From the NCBI GenBank assembly GCA_966211765.1, contig CBIHOV010000027.1, forward strand, positions 55,865 to 119,864: a stretch of DNA of 64,000 nucleotides, written 5' to 3'. The stretch comes from Paraflavitalea sp966211765. GTDB lineage: Bacteria; Bacteroidota; Bacteroidia; Chitinophagales; Chitinophagaceae. Below, in pieces: positions 1-8,456 of the stretch (position 1 is its first letter; the number at the start of each line of letters is the position of its first letter). Position numbers and translations under genes: made by a program. The notes beneath the pieces were generated by a model. That model saw only the letters and a list, made by a program, of their open reading frames with translations. It had not been told where the DNA came from and did no database searches.

Positions 1-786
1 CAAATGAAATTCGAGGTTCTTTACATCTCTCTTAAATGCCTCCGCACCAACACCTGGAAAAATGTAATCATCCTTGCCGTAGACGATCAACATTTCCGGA
101 TCGTAGGTGCGCAGGTATTCCTGCCATTTGGGGTATTGTTTTACATTGTTTTGGTAATCATAAAACAGCGCGATCTGGATATCGTCATTTTCAGGCCGCT
201 GTAAATGCCGTAGATCTATCTCCCAGTTGTCAGGGGATATTAGGCTTGCATCCGGAACATTATGCGTGTATTGCCACTTCAATCCGTCGAATTGATGAAA
301 AGCCTGGCAGGCCCTGATAGCAGCCTTGTCATTCCTGTCTTTCCAAAGCGCTTTGATGGGATCCCAGAACGTTTCCAATCCTTCTTCATAACAACATCCG
401 TTCTGTACAATAAGGGTCTCAACCCTGTCAGGATATTTGGAGGCCAAGGTCCAACCAATGGGAGCACCATAATCCATCAGGTAAAGGCTGTACTTTTCGA
501 TCTTAAGGTGGCTCAGTAATTCTTCAACGATCCTGGCATAGTTTGCGAAACTATATTCAAAATCGTCCATAGGCGGTTGTTCACTCCTGCCATAGCCGGG
601 ATAATCGGGTGCGATCAAATGGTATTTGTCTGACAAGGTGCTGATCAGGTTCCGATACATGTGTGAGGAGGTTGGATAACCATGTAACAATAGCAGGACC
701 GGTGCATCGGCGGGGCCTGCTTCCCTGTAAAAGATATCCACGCCACTAATCTTCGCGAAGTGATAATGTGTTTCGTTTTTCATCAT
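1..786 (-). CDS. alpha/beta hydrolase, epoxide hydrolase / haloalkane dehalogenase type (partial, C-terminus off window)
   Basis: The frame is open from an ATG at 784-786 to the window edge, giving 262 residues without a stop. It shows an alpha/beta-hydrolase fold: oxyanion-hole motif HGYP at residues 35-38, an APDYPGYGRS strand at 59-68, and a nucleophile elbow LMDYGAPIGW with Asp105. An Asp rather than a Ser nucleophile is the mark of the epoxide hydrolase/haloalkane dehalogenase branch, so a C-X or epoxide substrate is likely, but the exact one cannot be read. A second ATG follows directly at 781-783. The catalytic His would lie beyond the window. It diverges from the DJ-1 gene at 1065 across a 278-bp AT-rich gap. 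Confidence 0.85.
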   Translation of the reverse strand, partial: MMKNETHYHFAKISGVDIFYREAGPADAPVLLLLHGYPTSSHMYRNLISTLSDKYHLIAPDYPGYGRSEQPPMDDFEYSFANYARIVEELLSHLKIEKYSLYLMDYGAPIGWTLASKYPDRVETLIVQNGCCYEEGLETFWDPIKALWKDRNDKAAIRACQAFHQFDGLKWQYTHNVPDASLISPDNWEIDLRHLQRPENDDIQIALFYDYQNNVKQYPKWQEYLRTYDPEMLIVYGKDDYIFPGVGAEAFKRDVKNLEFHL

Positions 787-996
787 CTTTGTTTTTTGTT
801 ATTATAATAGTTTTGAGTTGGGTCTTGTGTTATTACTGCGATCAGGTTATTTATTCCTTTCAAAGCTCCACTCAATCATTTGATTTATAAAACCACTCTA
901 CTAATAGGTCTTATAAAAAAATTAATAGGCGGGGGTAAAATACAATAGGAAGTGAAGGAGCGATTATAATTATAAGAGGACCTATTATTCAGGTTA

Positions 997-1028
997 TTTG
1001 TACGATGGTACACTACTTCTCAATTTTG
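997..1028 (+). promoter_or_regulatory. candidate Bacteroidota-type promoter for the DJ-1/hydrolase pair
   Basis: TTTG at 997-1000 and CAATTTTG at 1021-1028 are separated by 20 bp. This resembles the Bacteroidota -33 TTTG / -7 TAnnTTTG consensus with one mismatch in the -7 box. The ATG of the DJ-1 gene follows 37 bp later. The call is by eye only. Confidence 0.4.
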
Positions 1029-1064
1029 TCGGGCTGCATCTATTCATCACTTTAATTTTAAATT

Positions 1065-1742
1065 ATGAAAAAGAAGATACTGTTTATGGTATCCAGTGCC
1101 GGCATTATCGGGCCTAAAAAGCGCCGCACCGGGAACCTGCTTACCGAAGTGGCCCATCCTTACGAACTCTTTAAAAAGGAGGGGTATGATATTGACGTGT
1201 ATAGCGTAAAAGGAGGCGAAGCCCCTATAGACATGGTTGAACTGGAAGACCCGATCAATATTGAATTTCTTAAAGGCGATGGTCCGAAGAAAATGAAAAA
1301 CTCGGCTCCCATAGAAGAAGTATCAGTCGATCAGTACGACGCCGTTTTCGTACCAGGCGGGTTAGGGCCCGTTGTTGACATGCCTGAGAACCAGACTGTA
1401 CAAAACATCTTAGCCGCCATGTACGAAAAAGGAAAAGTGGTAAGCGCTGTATGCCATGGCCCCGTTTCATTGGTAAACGTAAAACTAAAGGACGGCTCTT
1501 ACCTCGTAGACGGTAAAAAAGTGACGGGCTTTAGTATTACGGAAGAATTTGAATATGCGCGGGAAGACGTTCCCTATGAACTGGAAGATGCTTTAAGAAA
1601 ACGGGGAGCTGATTATAGTTGTATAACCCCCTGGCAACCTTATAGCATTACAGATGGGAGGCTGGTGACCGGCCAGAATCCGGCTTCAGCAACAGGAGTA
1701 GCCCAAAGAGTCATCACTATTTTAGAAACCAAGCAATCATAA
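1065..1742 (+). CDS. DJ-1/PfpI family protein, Hsp31/glyoxalase-like (cytosolic paralogue)
   Basis: A 225-residue class-I glutamine-amidotransferase-like protein of the DJ-1/PfpI/Hsp31 group. Visible residues are Glu28 in TGNLLTEVAHP, the nucleophile elbow AVCHGP with Cys130-His131, and a FVPGG strand at 95-99. The extended middle with FSITEEFEY is typical of the Hsp31-like, glyoxalase-III/deglycase subgroup rather than bare PfpI. There is no signal peptide, so it should be cytosolic, unlike its paralogue at 20025. It is followed after 5 bp by the secreted hydrolase at 1748 and is probably co-transcribed with it. A role in aldehyde or electrophile stress is inferred from family and context. 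The start lacks a Shine-Dalgarno sequence, as is normal for Bacteroidota. Confidence 0.88.
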   Translation: MKKKILFMVSSAGIIGPKKRRTGNLLTEVAHPYELFKKEGYDIDVYSVKGGEAPIDMVELEDPINIEFLKGDGPKKMKNSAPIEEVSVDQYDAVFVPGGLGPVVDMPENQTVQNILAAMYEKGKVVSAVCHGPVSLVNVKLKDGSYLVDGKKVTGFSITEEFEYAREDVPYELEDALRKRGADYSCITPWQPYSITDGRLVTGQNPASATGVAQRVITILETKQS

Positions 1743-1747
1743 AGATC

Positions 1748-2551
1748 ATGAAAGCGAAACATTCATTAGCATACATAGGAGGGGCAGTATTAATGAGCCT
1801 GTCAGTCATTTCATTTACAAGTGCTCCTCTGCAAATCACATCAACTATGCAAGCAGATAAACCGACAATCGTACTCGTTCATGGCGCATTTGCCGATGGT
1901 TCGTCCTGGAATAAAGTGATACCTATCTTACAAAAAAAAGGTTACCAGACGATCGCCGTTCAAAATCCGCTTACATCTCTGGCTGATGATGTAAAGTTTG
2001 TGGAGCGGGCATTGGCCGAAGTATCCGGAAAAGTAGTATTGGTAGGCCATTCCTGGGGAGGCGTTGTCATTACCCAGGCAGGCAACAATGAAAAAGTAAA
2101 GTCACTGGTGTATGTAGCGGCTTACGCACCGGATGAGGGGCAGAGTATTGAAAGCATCGAAAAGGAGGCGCACGAGGTAAGGAAGATACCTGCCGTACCG
2201 GGCCTGGCCGATCCTGTCATCAGTGATGGTTTTATCCGGCTGAAGGAAGAGGCAGTGATCAACTATTTCGCTCAAGACCTGCCAAAACAGGAAGCCAGGC
2301 TGATAGCGGCCGGCCAGGGGCGTTTTCACACAAGTACTATAACGGCCAAAGTTTCCAACCCGGCGTGGAAGAACAAACCAAGTTATTTTATCGTATCAGA
2401 CAATGACCAGATCATTTCGCCGCAGATAGAAAGCGAGATGGCAAAAAATATCAAGGCAACAACCTGGCACCTTCCCACCAGCCACGTTGCCATGCTGGCG
2501 AAGCCGGAAAAAGTAGCTGAGTTGATCCTGAAAGCAGCCACTGATCAATAA
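1748..2551 (+). CDS. secreted alpha/beta hydrolase (serine nucleophile)
   Basis: 267 residues with an N-terminal signal segment (hydrophobic residues about 10-27). An alpha/beta hydrolase follows: oxyanion loop LVHGAFADGSSW at 43-54, nucleophile elbow GHSWGG with Ser102, the acid region VSDNDQ, and catalytic His246 in LPTSHVAML. This is the family often annotated as salicylate-esterase-like or 'alpha/beta hydrolase' in Bacteroidota and Proteobacteria; the substrate is unknown. It sits 5 bp behind the DJ-1 gene and ends just before a GC-rich terminator, so these two genes form a transcription unit. Export to the periplasm is inferred from the signal sequence. Confidence 0.87.
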   Translation: MKAKHSLAYIGGAVLMSLSVISFTSAPLQITSTMQADKPTIVLVHGAFADGSSWNKVIPILQKKGYQTIAVQNPLTSLADDVKFVERALAEVSGKVVLVGHSWGGVVITQAGNNEKVKSLVYVAAYAPDEGQSIESIEKEAHEVRKIPAVPGLADPVISDGFIRLKEEAVINYFAQDLPKQEARLIAAGQGRFHTSTITAKVSNPAWKNKPSYFIVSDNDQIISPQIESEMAKNIKATTWHLPTSHVAMLAKPEKVAELILKAATDQ

Positions 2552-2590
2552 CAGGATCAAAAAAAGAGGGAGCGTATGGTGGGCATTGAG

Positions 2591-2630
2591 GAGGGCGGGT
2601 AGCAACCTTTGGCCCCGCCCTTCATTTTTA
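2591..2630 (+). terminator. rho-independent-like terminator after the DJ-1/hydrolase unit
   Basis: GGGCGGG at 2593-2599 pairs with CCCGCCC at 2614-2620 across a 14-nt loop, followed by TTCATTTTTA. It lies 40 bp after the stop of the hydrolase. Confidence 0.65.
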
Positions 2631-2660
2631 CCGCTTTGTTATAAAATAAAAACTACAACT

Positions 2661-2963
2661 ATGGTCACAACACCAATACATGTCTTTGCCCGGTGGAAAG
2701 TGAAAGCGGGCAATATGCCAATTGTTTTAGAGCTGTTAAAAGTCGTAGGTTCAAAAACCCTCCAGGAAAAGGGGAACCTGTTTTATAAGATACACCAGAG
2801 CCTGGCAGATGCCAATACCCTTCTTCTATTTGAAGGGTATGCAGACGAGGTTGCGCAGAAAGCACATATGAACTCAGATCACTTTAAAAAGGTGGTGGTT
2901 GAACAAATTATTCCTCTATTGGAAGAGCGGGAAGTGACTTTGACGACCCCCATCGAGGGCTGA
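2661..2963 (+). CDS. antibiotic biosynthesis monooxygenase (ABM) domain protein, YgiN-like
   Basis: A 100-residue single-domain ABM protein: N-terminal strand TPIHVFARWKVKAGN, central FYKIHQSLADANTLLLFE, and a HMNSDHFKKV helix near 73-82. This is the dimeric ferredoxin-like alpha/beta barrel of quinol monooxygenases and heme-degrading relatives. The frame is open upstream to 2586, but that part overlaps the terminator and lacks domain similarity, so the ATG at 2661 is chosen. It may oxidise quinol-type aromatics or scavenge reactive intermediates (family-level inference). It is the first of three ABM-type genes in this locus and converges on the double-ABM gene at 2989. Confidence 0.88.
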   Translation: MVTTPIHVFARWKVKAGNMPIVLELLKVVGSKTLQEKGNLFYKIHQSLADANTLLLFEGYADEVAQKAHMNSDHFKKVVVEQIIPLLEEREVTLTTPIEG

Positions 2964-2988
2964 CCGGTACTCGCAGCTTTAACCCTGT

Positions 2989-3645
2989 TTATAGCGGTGC
3001 AAATTGAATAAGATGATGGTAGCCTTTTTCAAATGGAGGTTCTTTGATGGAGGTTTGCAGGAATTTTATCACTGGCCCAAGCGCGGGATCTTTCAAGTGA
3101 TATTGAAAGGTATCCCAGTTGCGGAACTTCTTGTATACTACGAACCTGGTCTTATGCCGGGCTACCTGGCTCAATTGAAATGCCAATACGCCCGGCTCGT
3201 TCCGTAACGAGGACATTACTTCATGGTTCAGCGATCTGAAATGATCATCAGTACCGTCCTTCACTTCTACCAATAACATCACAGTTATTGCATTGTGGCT
3301 GGCTTCTTTGGAAAGCAGTTCCAGATCTTCCATAAAAATGGTCTCCACCGGAGATAGCAGTCCGGTCTTTGTTAAGGCGGCGATCTCTTTTGCCGCGGCG
3401 CCTTCCCTGTTGTTTTTATAATAAGCCAGGTTGTCCCATCGTTCGATCGTCCACATGATGCAGGCATCCCCTTGCTCATAATATGCTTCTGCCATTATGT
3501 TACCAGTTGCTTTCAGGGAACTAATTGTATACTCACTCAAAACTTCCAGGAATTTATCCTGATGGGAAATTTTCACATGATATTGTGTTAAAACAACAGT
3601 AATAGCACTATTGGAGACTAAGCTCCATGGTCTGCAGATCTTCAT
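2989..3645 (-). CDS. double ABM-domain monooxygenase-like protein (no clear signal peptide)
   Basis: 218 residues from the ATG at 3643-3645; an upstream in-frame ATG at 3681 is less likely. Two ABM-like halves are visible: an N-terminal one with VVLTQYHVK, NIMAEAYYEQ and IMWTIERW, and a C-terminal one with ITVMLLVEVKDG, NEPGVLAFQLSQ and TFQYHLKDP. It is clearly paralogous to the gene at 19202, which shares NIMAEAYYEQ, LSQ and FQYHL and the same two-domain layout. That copy carries a signal peptide and this one does not. Tandem ABM fusions probably mimic the homodimer in one chain. It is transcribed away from the kinase gene at 3795. Confidence 0.8.
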   Translation of the reverse strand: MKICRPWSLVSNSAITVVLTQYHVKISHQDKFLEVLSEYTISSLKATGNIMAEAYYEQGDACIMWTIERWDNLAYYKNNREGAAAKEIAALTKTGLLSPVETIFMEDLELLSKEASHNAITVMLLVEVKDGTDDHFRSLNHEVMSSLRNEPGVLAFQLSQVARHKTRFVVYKKFRNWDTFQYHLKDPALGPVIKFLQTSIKEPPFEKGYHHLIQFAPL

Positions 3646-3794
3646 GTTGACAAGAATTAAGCGAGGTAACCGGAGTGTCACCCAAAATTGGGAAGAAGTC
3701 TTGCAACGGAAAAATAAGCTGAGTAATAGGTGTTCTTATTATTCTGATCACCCAAAAAAAGGCAGCATATTGCGGATATTCACTAACTTAATCT

Positions 3795-6266
3795 ATGGTT
3801 AGGGGAGTTTTTACGTATATACTATTGGGGCTATTGATGCCATTTGCCGGGCTATCGCAATCGTCAACACCCTCTACCATTCCCGCCTATTCTTTCCATC
3901 CACCCCAGCAGGACAAAGCATCCTGGCAACGGCTGTATTTGTTGTTGAGCGCCACTTTTGTGGTTGTTGCCAAGGAAGGGCAGGCAGATCTGGACAGTTG
4001 CATGATCGCCGCCAGCCGCTCCAGGGGAGTAAGCCGGTTTTCCATATTGGGGGAAGGGATCGATGATCCGGACTTAGCGGAACAATCAACCTGGATCGAC
4101 GAGCAGAAGCCAGGGAAAGCTATCCATTTGCTTTCGAAAGCTACTGGTGTAAAACATGTACAATTACTCCTATTGCTGGGGGCATATTATGCTTTTCAAC
4201 CTGATAATTATAACCGGTACAGGGATAGCGTTGAGTATTTTCTAACCAAAGCAATCGATGAAAGTAAATTATTGAAGGAAGGAAAACTGGGCAGGCTGGC
4301 GCTTTGCCTGCTCGTAAAAGTATATGCAGGGGGCAATGATGAAAAGGCCAATTCGGTTTGCCAAACATTGATCACGCAATGCAGGCAGGCCGGTGATAAA
4401 GAAACAGCAGCGAGGGCGTTGGCGTACCGGAGCAAATACACGCCTCCCATGGCTACCACGCTGGAAAGGAAGATCAACGATGCACAGCAGGCGGCAGTGC
4501 TCTTTGACAGCGTGGGTAACTTCGAAGGCGAGATCAATGCATTGACAGACCTGGGTTATTTGCAAATCATCATCGGGCAAATACAGTCTGCGTATGAAAA
4601 CCACCTGCAGGCGTTCAGGCTGGCCGAAGCCATCCATTATCCTTATACCCACTATAATACACAGGCACTCATTACCTCCACCATCTTTCAGGGGAAGTAT
4701 GGCGAGCCGCTGCGGTATGCTTATCAAACGGTAAGGACCGCTGAGGACACCCGTGACAGCCTTGCCTGGGGTTATCTTTATACCAACCTGGCGCATTTGT
4801 ATGGATGGGAAGGCAGGTCCAAAGAGAGTTTTGAATGGTCGCAAAAGTCGATGAACCGGTTTGTGGCCGAGCGCAATACATCGGTATACCGTATGTTGGA
4901 TAATGTGGTACTTTATATGCAGGATAGAGGCAGGGCGCTGGAGGCGCTGGCGCTCACCACAGATATCTCGCGCAAAGTGGGCATACCCACCAATTTTTCG
5001 GACGAATTCTCTTACCACATTGTATTTTCTGACTGTTATATAAAGCTCCAATTGCTGGACCAGGCTGAACAGCATATCAAAAAGCTGGATGAGTTGGAAA
5101 CCCAGGCCGAAGCCATCAGGGGGCCCGTGAGGAGAGCTGAGGTCGATTTGCAGTATGCTTATTTATTTATGGCACGCAAACAGTATGGAAAAGCAAGAGA
5201 TGTGCTTAATAAACGATTCGCTTCCCCCGGTCTTATGGCCCAACACCTGGCAAGCAACCTCGAGGCATATAGCCAGTTGATCTTTATTGACTCTGCACTT
5301 GGGGACAATACCGCCGCGGTAGCTCATTATAAGAAATACACCCAATTGCGTGATTCCAGTTTCCAGGTAGCTAAAATAAGACAGGCGGAAGAATTACAGG
5401 TTATCTACCAGATGAACGAGAAGGAGAACAAGATCAGCTCACTAACACAGGAGGCAAAGCTTGAAAAAGCCAATTCGGAGAAGGCAGCCCTTGTAAGAAA
5501 TTTGACGATAGCCGGCATTTTTGCCGTCCTGATCATCGCTGCCTTGCTCTACCGGCAAAGCCGCTTAAGGAAGGTGAGCAACCTGGTGATCACCGAAAAA
5601 AACGAGCAGCTTCAGCAATTACTGGCTGATAAGGAGTGGCTATTAAAGGAGGTCCACCATCGTGTTAAGAATAACCTTCAGATCATTATGAGCCTGCTGG
5701 ATTCGCAGACCGAATATATCAATAATGATGCTGCACTCGCAGCTATCGAGGACAACCTACGCCGCGTACATGCTATGGCGCTGATACACCAAAAACTTTA
5801 CCAGTCTGACGACATCGCCACCATTTCCATGTCCGAATATATCAATGAGCTGGTGCTCTATGCGCACGATAGCTTTGATACGAGTGACCGGATAAGGTTT
5901 GAACAAGCCATCGAACCACTGGACCTCGACGTATCGCAGGCGATCCCCATGGGGCTGATCATCAATGAATGCATAGTCAATGCCATCAAGTATGCATTTC
6001 CCAACGGGCGGAAAGGTACCGTACGTATCAACTTTTACCAGGACGGCGCAGACCATTTGGTACTGAACATTTCGGATAACGGCACGGGATTACCTGCGGG
6101 GTTCAATTTAAAGGCGCATACTTCGCTAGGGCTTGATCTGATGCAGGGACTTGCTAAACAATTGAATGGCAGCTTTCATTTTGAGAACAATAACGGCCTG
6201 CATATTACGATCAGGTTTCCCGTTCTCAGCAAATACTTTTCCCACCAATCTTTGATCAACTCTTAA
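3795..6266 (+). CDS. TPR sensor histidine kinase, HisKA_2 type (paralogue 1)
   Basis: 823 residues. A signal peptide (1-20, ending GLSQS) is followed by a long helical periplasmic region of TPR-like repeats to about residue 540. A coiled coil then leads into one transmembrane helix at about 570-588 (AGIFAVLIIAALLYRQS). The cytoplasmic kinase has the HisKA_2 box EVHHRVKNNLQ, with His622 the likely phosphoacceptor. Its HATPase has N-box INECIVNAIKYAF near 720-733, G1 DNGTGLP near 759-765 and G2 LGLDLMQGLAKQL near 777-789. It is followed after 13 bp by its response regulator. It has exactly the length of the mirrored kinase at 14873-17344 and shares long motifs with it. The stimulus is unknown. 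Confidence 0.9.
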   Translation: MVRGVFTYILLGLLMPFAGLSQSSTPSTIPAYSFHPPQQDKASWQRLYLLLSATFVVVAKEGQADLDSCMIAASRSRGVSRFSILGEGIDDPDLAEQSTWIDEQKPGKAIHLLSKATGVKHVQLLLLLGAYYAFQPDNYNRYRDSVEYFLTKAIDESKLLKEGKLGRLALCLLVKVYAGGNDEKANSVCQTLITQCRQAGDKETAARALAYRSKYTPPMATTLERKINDAQQAAVLFDSVGNFEGEINALTDLGYLQIIIGQIQSAYENHLQAFRLAEAIHYPYTHYNTQALITSTIFQGKYGEPLRYAYQTVRTAEDTRDSLAWGYLYTNLAHLYGWEGRSKESFEWSQKSMNRFVAERNTSVYRMLDNVVLYMQDRGRALEALALTTDISRKVGIPTNFSDEFSYHIVFSDCYIKLQLLDQAEQHIKKLDELETQAEAIRGPVRRAEVDLQYAYLFMARKQYGKARDVLNKRFASPGLMAQHLASNLEAYSQLIFIDSALGDNTAAVAHYKKYTQLRDSSFQVAKIRQAEELQVIYQMNEKENKISSLTQEAKLEKANSEKAALVRNLTIAGIFAVLIIAALLYRQSRLRKVSNLVITEKNEQLQQLLADKEWLLKEVHHRVKNNLQIIMSLLDSQTEYINNDAALAAIEDNLRRVHAMALIHQKLYQSDDIATISMSEYINELVLYAHDSFDTSDRIRFEQAIEPLDLDVSQAIPMGLIINECIVNAIKYAFPNGRKGTVRINFYQDGADHLVLNISDNGTGLPAGFNLKAHTSLGLDLMQGLAKQLNGSFHFENNNGLHITIRFPVLSKYFSHQSLINS

Positions 6267-6279
6267 GTTACAACCTGTC

Positions 6280-8256
6280 ATGAAGAAAAAAGTGCTGATT
6301 GTGGAAGATGAATTTATTGTAGCCAATAACCTGCGGCAGGTTCTACAGCGGTTTGGCTATGAAGTAAGTGGTATTGCAGCCTCCGCCGAAGAAGCGGAAG
6401 AAATTCTCCAACAGAATAAACCGGATATTGCCCTGTTGGATATCCGATTGCCGGGAAAATACTCCGGTATCGACATTGCCAGGAAATTAAAGGCTGAAAA
6501 TATAGCCTTTATCTATTTGTCGGCTAATTCAAGCCAAAAAGTATTGGAAGAGGCAAAGACTACGGAACCTTATGGCTTTTTGGTCAAACCATTCAGGAAA
6601 AAAGACCTGTTGGTCATGTTGGATATTGCGTGGTATCGTCACATACATAGTCTCGAAACAAAGACGAATCAGGAAAGCCTTTTAGAGCAACAAATAACGG
6701 CCATAAGCCAGGAAAATCCGGATAGCGGGCAGGTGCTGCCGGAAATTGCCAGGGTGATGCAACCTTTTCTGCCATTCGATCTTATCACTTCCGGGTTGAG
6801 GCCGCTTAGTACTGCGCAATTCAACGACAAGGGGTATTTGCGTATCGGATTCGATGAATACCAGTTTATAGGTGAAAAAGAACTACTGACCATTACCAAT
6901 ATCAAGAGAACAGCGCTGCCTGTAATTCTTGCCAATAGCAATACAGATATCAATACGACCATTTACAATAATGCAACAACCAGTGAAAAAACAAATATCC
7001 CGTCCCTTCAAAAAACATTGACTGAAACATTCAACATACAATCATACCTGGTATTTCCTGTTGCCTTAAGCAACGGACTATCGTTTCACTACTTTTTTTA
7101 CAGCCGTCAGCAACATGCCTATACGAATAACCACATTGCCTTACTGAACCGTTTAAAGACATGCTTAACGGCGGCAGCAGAAAAAATGATCTACGGAGAA
7201 GACCGGGCCCCTGCTATGCCGGCGCCGGCCGGCTCCCGCAGAATGATGCAGGGAGCAACAATTGATCACCCTGAATTCAGGAACATTATCGGAAACCACC
7301 CGCTCTTATTGGCGGCCTTAGATCTTACTGCGCAGGTAGCTCCTTATAATACGTCGGTTTTAATACTGGGGGAAAGCGGGACAGGTAAAGAAAAACTGGC
7401 CCAATCCATTCACTTACTTTCACCCAGGAAAAACGGGCCTTTCATAAAGGTAAATTGCGCTGCCATTCCTGCTACTCTGTTGGAATCAGAGTTGTTTGGC
7501 CATGAAAAGGGGGCCTTTACCGGCGCCACGGAAAAAAGAAAAGGCAGGTTTGAGCAAGCTGAAGGAGGAACTATTTTTTTAGATGAGATCGGTGAACTTC
7601 CACTGGAGATGCAGGTGAAGATATTGCGCTTTTTACAGGAAAAAGAAGTGCAATATTTAGGCGGGAATTCAACACTTAAAGTGGATGTGCGAATTGTGGC
7701 CGCCACCAACCGGATCCTGGAAAAAGAAGTAGCCGCCGGAAATTTCCGGCTCGACCTGTACTATCGCCTCAATGTTTTTCCTATTACCCTACCACCCTTG
7801 CGGGAACGCAGCAGTGATATAGCGGGATTGGCAAATTATTTTGCGGAAAAGTTCTGTAGAGAATTCAATAAACCCTTCTCGGGCATTGCTGCCTCCATGA
7901 TGGAAAGAATGATCGCTTATGATTGGCCAGGAAATATTCGTGAGCTTGAGAATATTTTGGAACAGTCTGCTATCCTCAATGACGGGAGGTCGCAATTAGA
8001 ATTGAAACGAAGTCTTCCCGGTGAAACAACTGAATTAAGCAGGAAGGTTATAAAAACGCTTGAAGATGTAAAGCGCATCCAGGAAGAAACAGAAAGGGAA
8101 TACATCATTGCCACGCTCAAAAAAACCGAAGGCCGTATCCGTGGAGCGAATGGTGCTGCGGAGCTATTAAATATTAAACCTACCACACTCGAATCAAAAA
8201 TGGCCAAACTGCAAATCAAGCGGGACGACTTTATCAATCCGATCGGAAACTATTAG
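6280..8256 (+). CDS. NtrC-type response regulator, sigma-54-interacting (paralogue 1)
   Basis: 658 residues. The N-terminal receiver has acidic pocket VEDE and phospho-acceptor Asp54 (LLDIRLPG), with Lys in LVKPF. A linker/GAF-like region spans about 130-310. The AAA+ sigma-54 activation domain has Walker A GESGTGKE (364-371), the sigma-54 contact loop GAFTGA (411-416), Walker B IFLDE with Asp435-Glu436, and the R-finger region LDLYYRLNVFPI. The C-terminal Fis-type helix-turn-helix contains GAAELLNIKPTTLESKM. It is co-transcribed with kinase 1. The intact GAFTGA implies true sigma-54 activation. Its recognition helix is nearly identical to that of paralogue 2, so the two probably share DNA sites such as the dyads at 8261 and 17499. 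Confidence 0.92.
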   Translation: MKKKVLIVEDEFIVANNLRQVLQRFGYEVSGIAASAEEAEEILQQNKPDIALLDIRLPGKYSGIDIARKLKAENIAFIYLSANSSQKVLEEAKTTEPYGFLVKPFRKKDLLVMLDIAWYRHIHSLETKTNQESLLEQQITAISQENPDSGQVLPEIARVMQPFLPFDLITSGLRPLSTAQFNDKGYLRIGFDEYQFIGEKELLTITNIKRTALPVILANSNTDINTTIYNNATTSEKTNIPSLQKTLTETFNIQSYLVFPVALSNGLSFHYFFYSRQQHAYTNNHIALLNRLKTCLTAAAEKMIYGEDRAPAMPAPAGSRRMMQGATIDHPEFRNIIGNHPLLLAALDLTAQVAPYNTSVLILGESGTGKEKLAQSIHLLSPRKNGPFIKVNCAAIPATLLESELFGHEKGAFTGATEKRKGRFEQAEGGTIFLDEIGELPLEMQVKILRFLQEKEVQYLGGNSTLKVDVRIVAATNRILEKEVAAGNFRLDLYYRLNVFPITLPPLRERSSDIAGLANYFAEKFCREFNKPFSGIAASMMERMIAYDWPGNIRELENILEQSAILNDGRSQLELKRSLPGETTELSRKVIKTLEDVKRIQEETEREYIIATLKKTEGRIRGANGAAELLNIKPTTLESKMAKLQIKRDDFINPIGNY

Positions 8257-8260
8257 TCTA

Positions 8261-8309
8261 CTCCGAAAAGTTGGAGCAACCAGGCCACCTACTCCGATTT
8301 TTTCGGAGT
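8261..8309. promoter_or_regulatory. tandem CTCC-N8/9-GGAG dyads, candidate enhancer for the NtrC-type regulators
   Basis: Dyad 1 (8261-8276) is CTCCGAAAAGTTGGAG, arms CTCC/GGAG with an 8-bp centre. Dyad 2 is ACTCCGA-TTTTT-TCGGAGT (8291-8309), a perfect 7-bp inverted repeat. Their centres lie about 31 bp apart, three helical turns. The same kind of pair recurs at 17499-17546. Dyad 2 alone could be misread as a terminator, but it is AT-poor at the base and lacks a direct T tract. Confidence 0.55.
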
Positions 8310-8412
8310 GTAGCGCTGTATTTTTCATCTCCTCCCCATACCCTATCTCCCAACTTATTACTTTTCATAGCATTATGCATTTCCATTTCGTTGTTTTATA
8401 ATTGAACAATAA

Positions 8413-8430
8413 ATGGCACTTAAATGGCTT
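8413..8430 (+). promoter_or_regulatory. sigma-54-like -24/-12 element before the LysR gene
   Basis: TGGCAC at 8414-8419 and TGGC at 8425-8428 give the canonical GG-N10-GC spacing, with one mismatch to the TTGC -12 box. A transcript would begin near 8440, 17 bp before the LysR ATG at 8457. The element lies about 137 bp downstream of the midpoint of the dyad pair. Confidence 0.45.
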
Positions 8431-8456
8431 GCTGGGAATTATCAAAACAAACGCAT

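Noticed and set aside
3720..3780. Sigma-54 promoter before kinase 1 (GGCAG...TTGCGG)
   Set aside because: Spacing is one base short of GG-N10-GC and no paired dyads are found upstream.
4269..5075. Long minus-strand open frame inside kinase 1
   Set aside because: It lies opposite the TPR region of the kinase, has no domain and reflects codon bias of the sense strand.
8291..8309. Dyad 2 as a plain terminator of regulator 1
   Set aside because: It has no adjoining T tract, and the same motif appears as a pair at 17499, where no gene ends.
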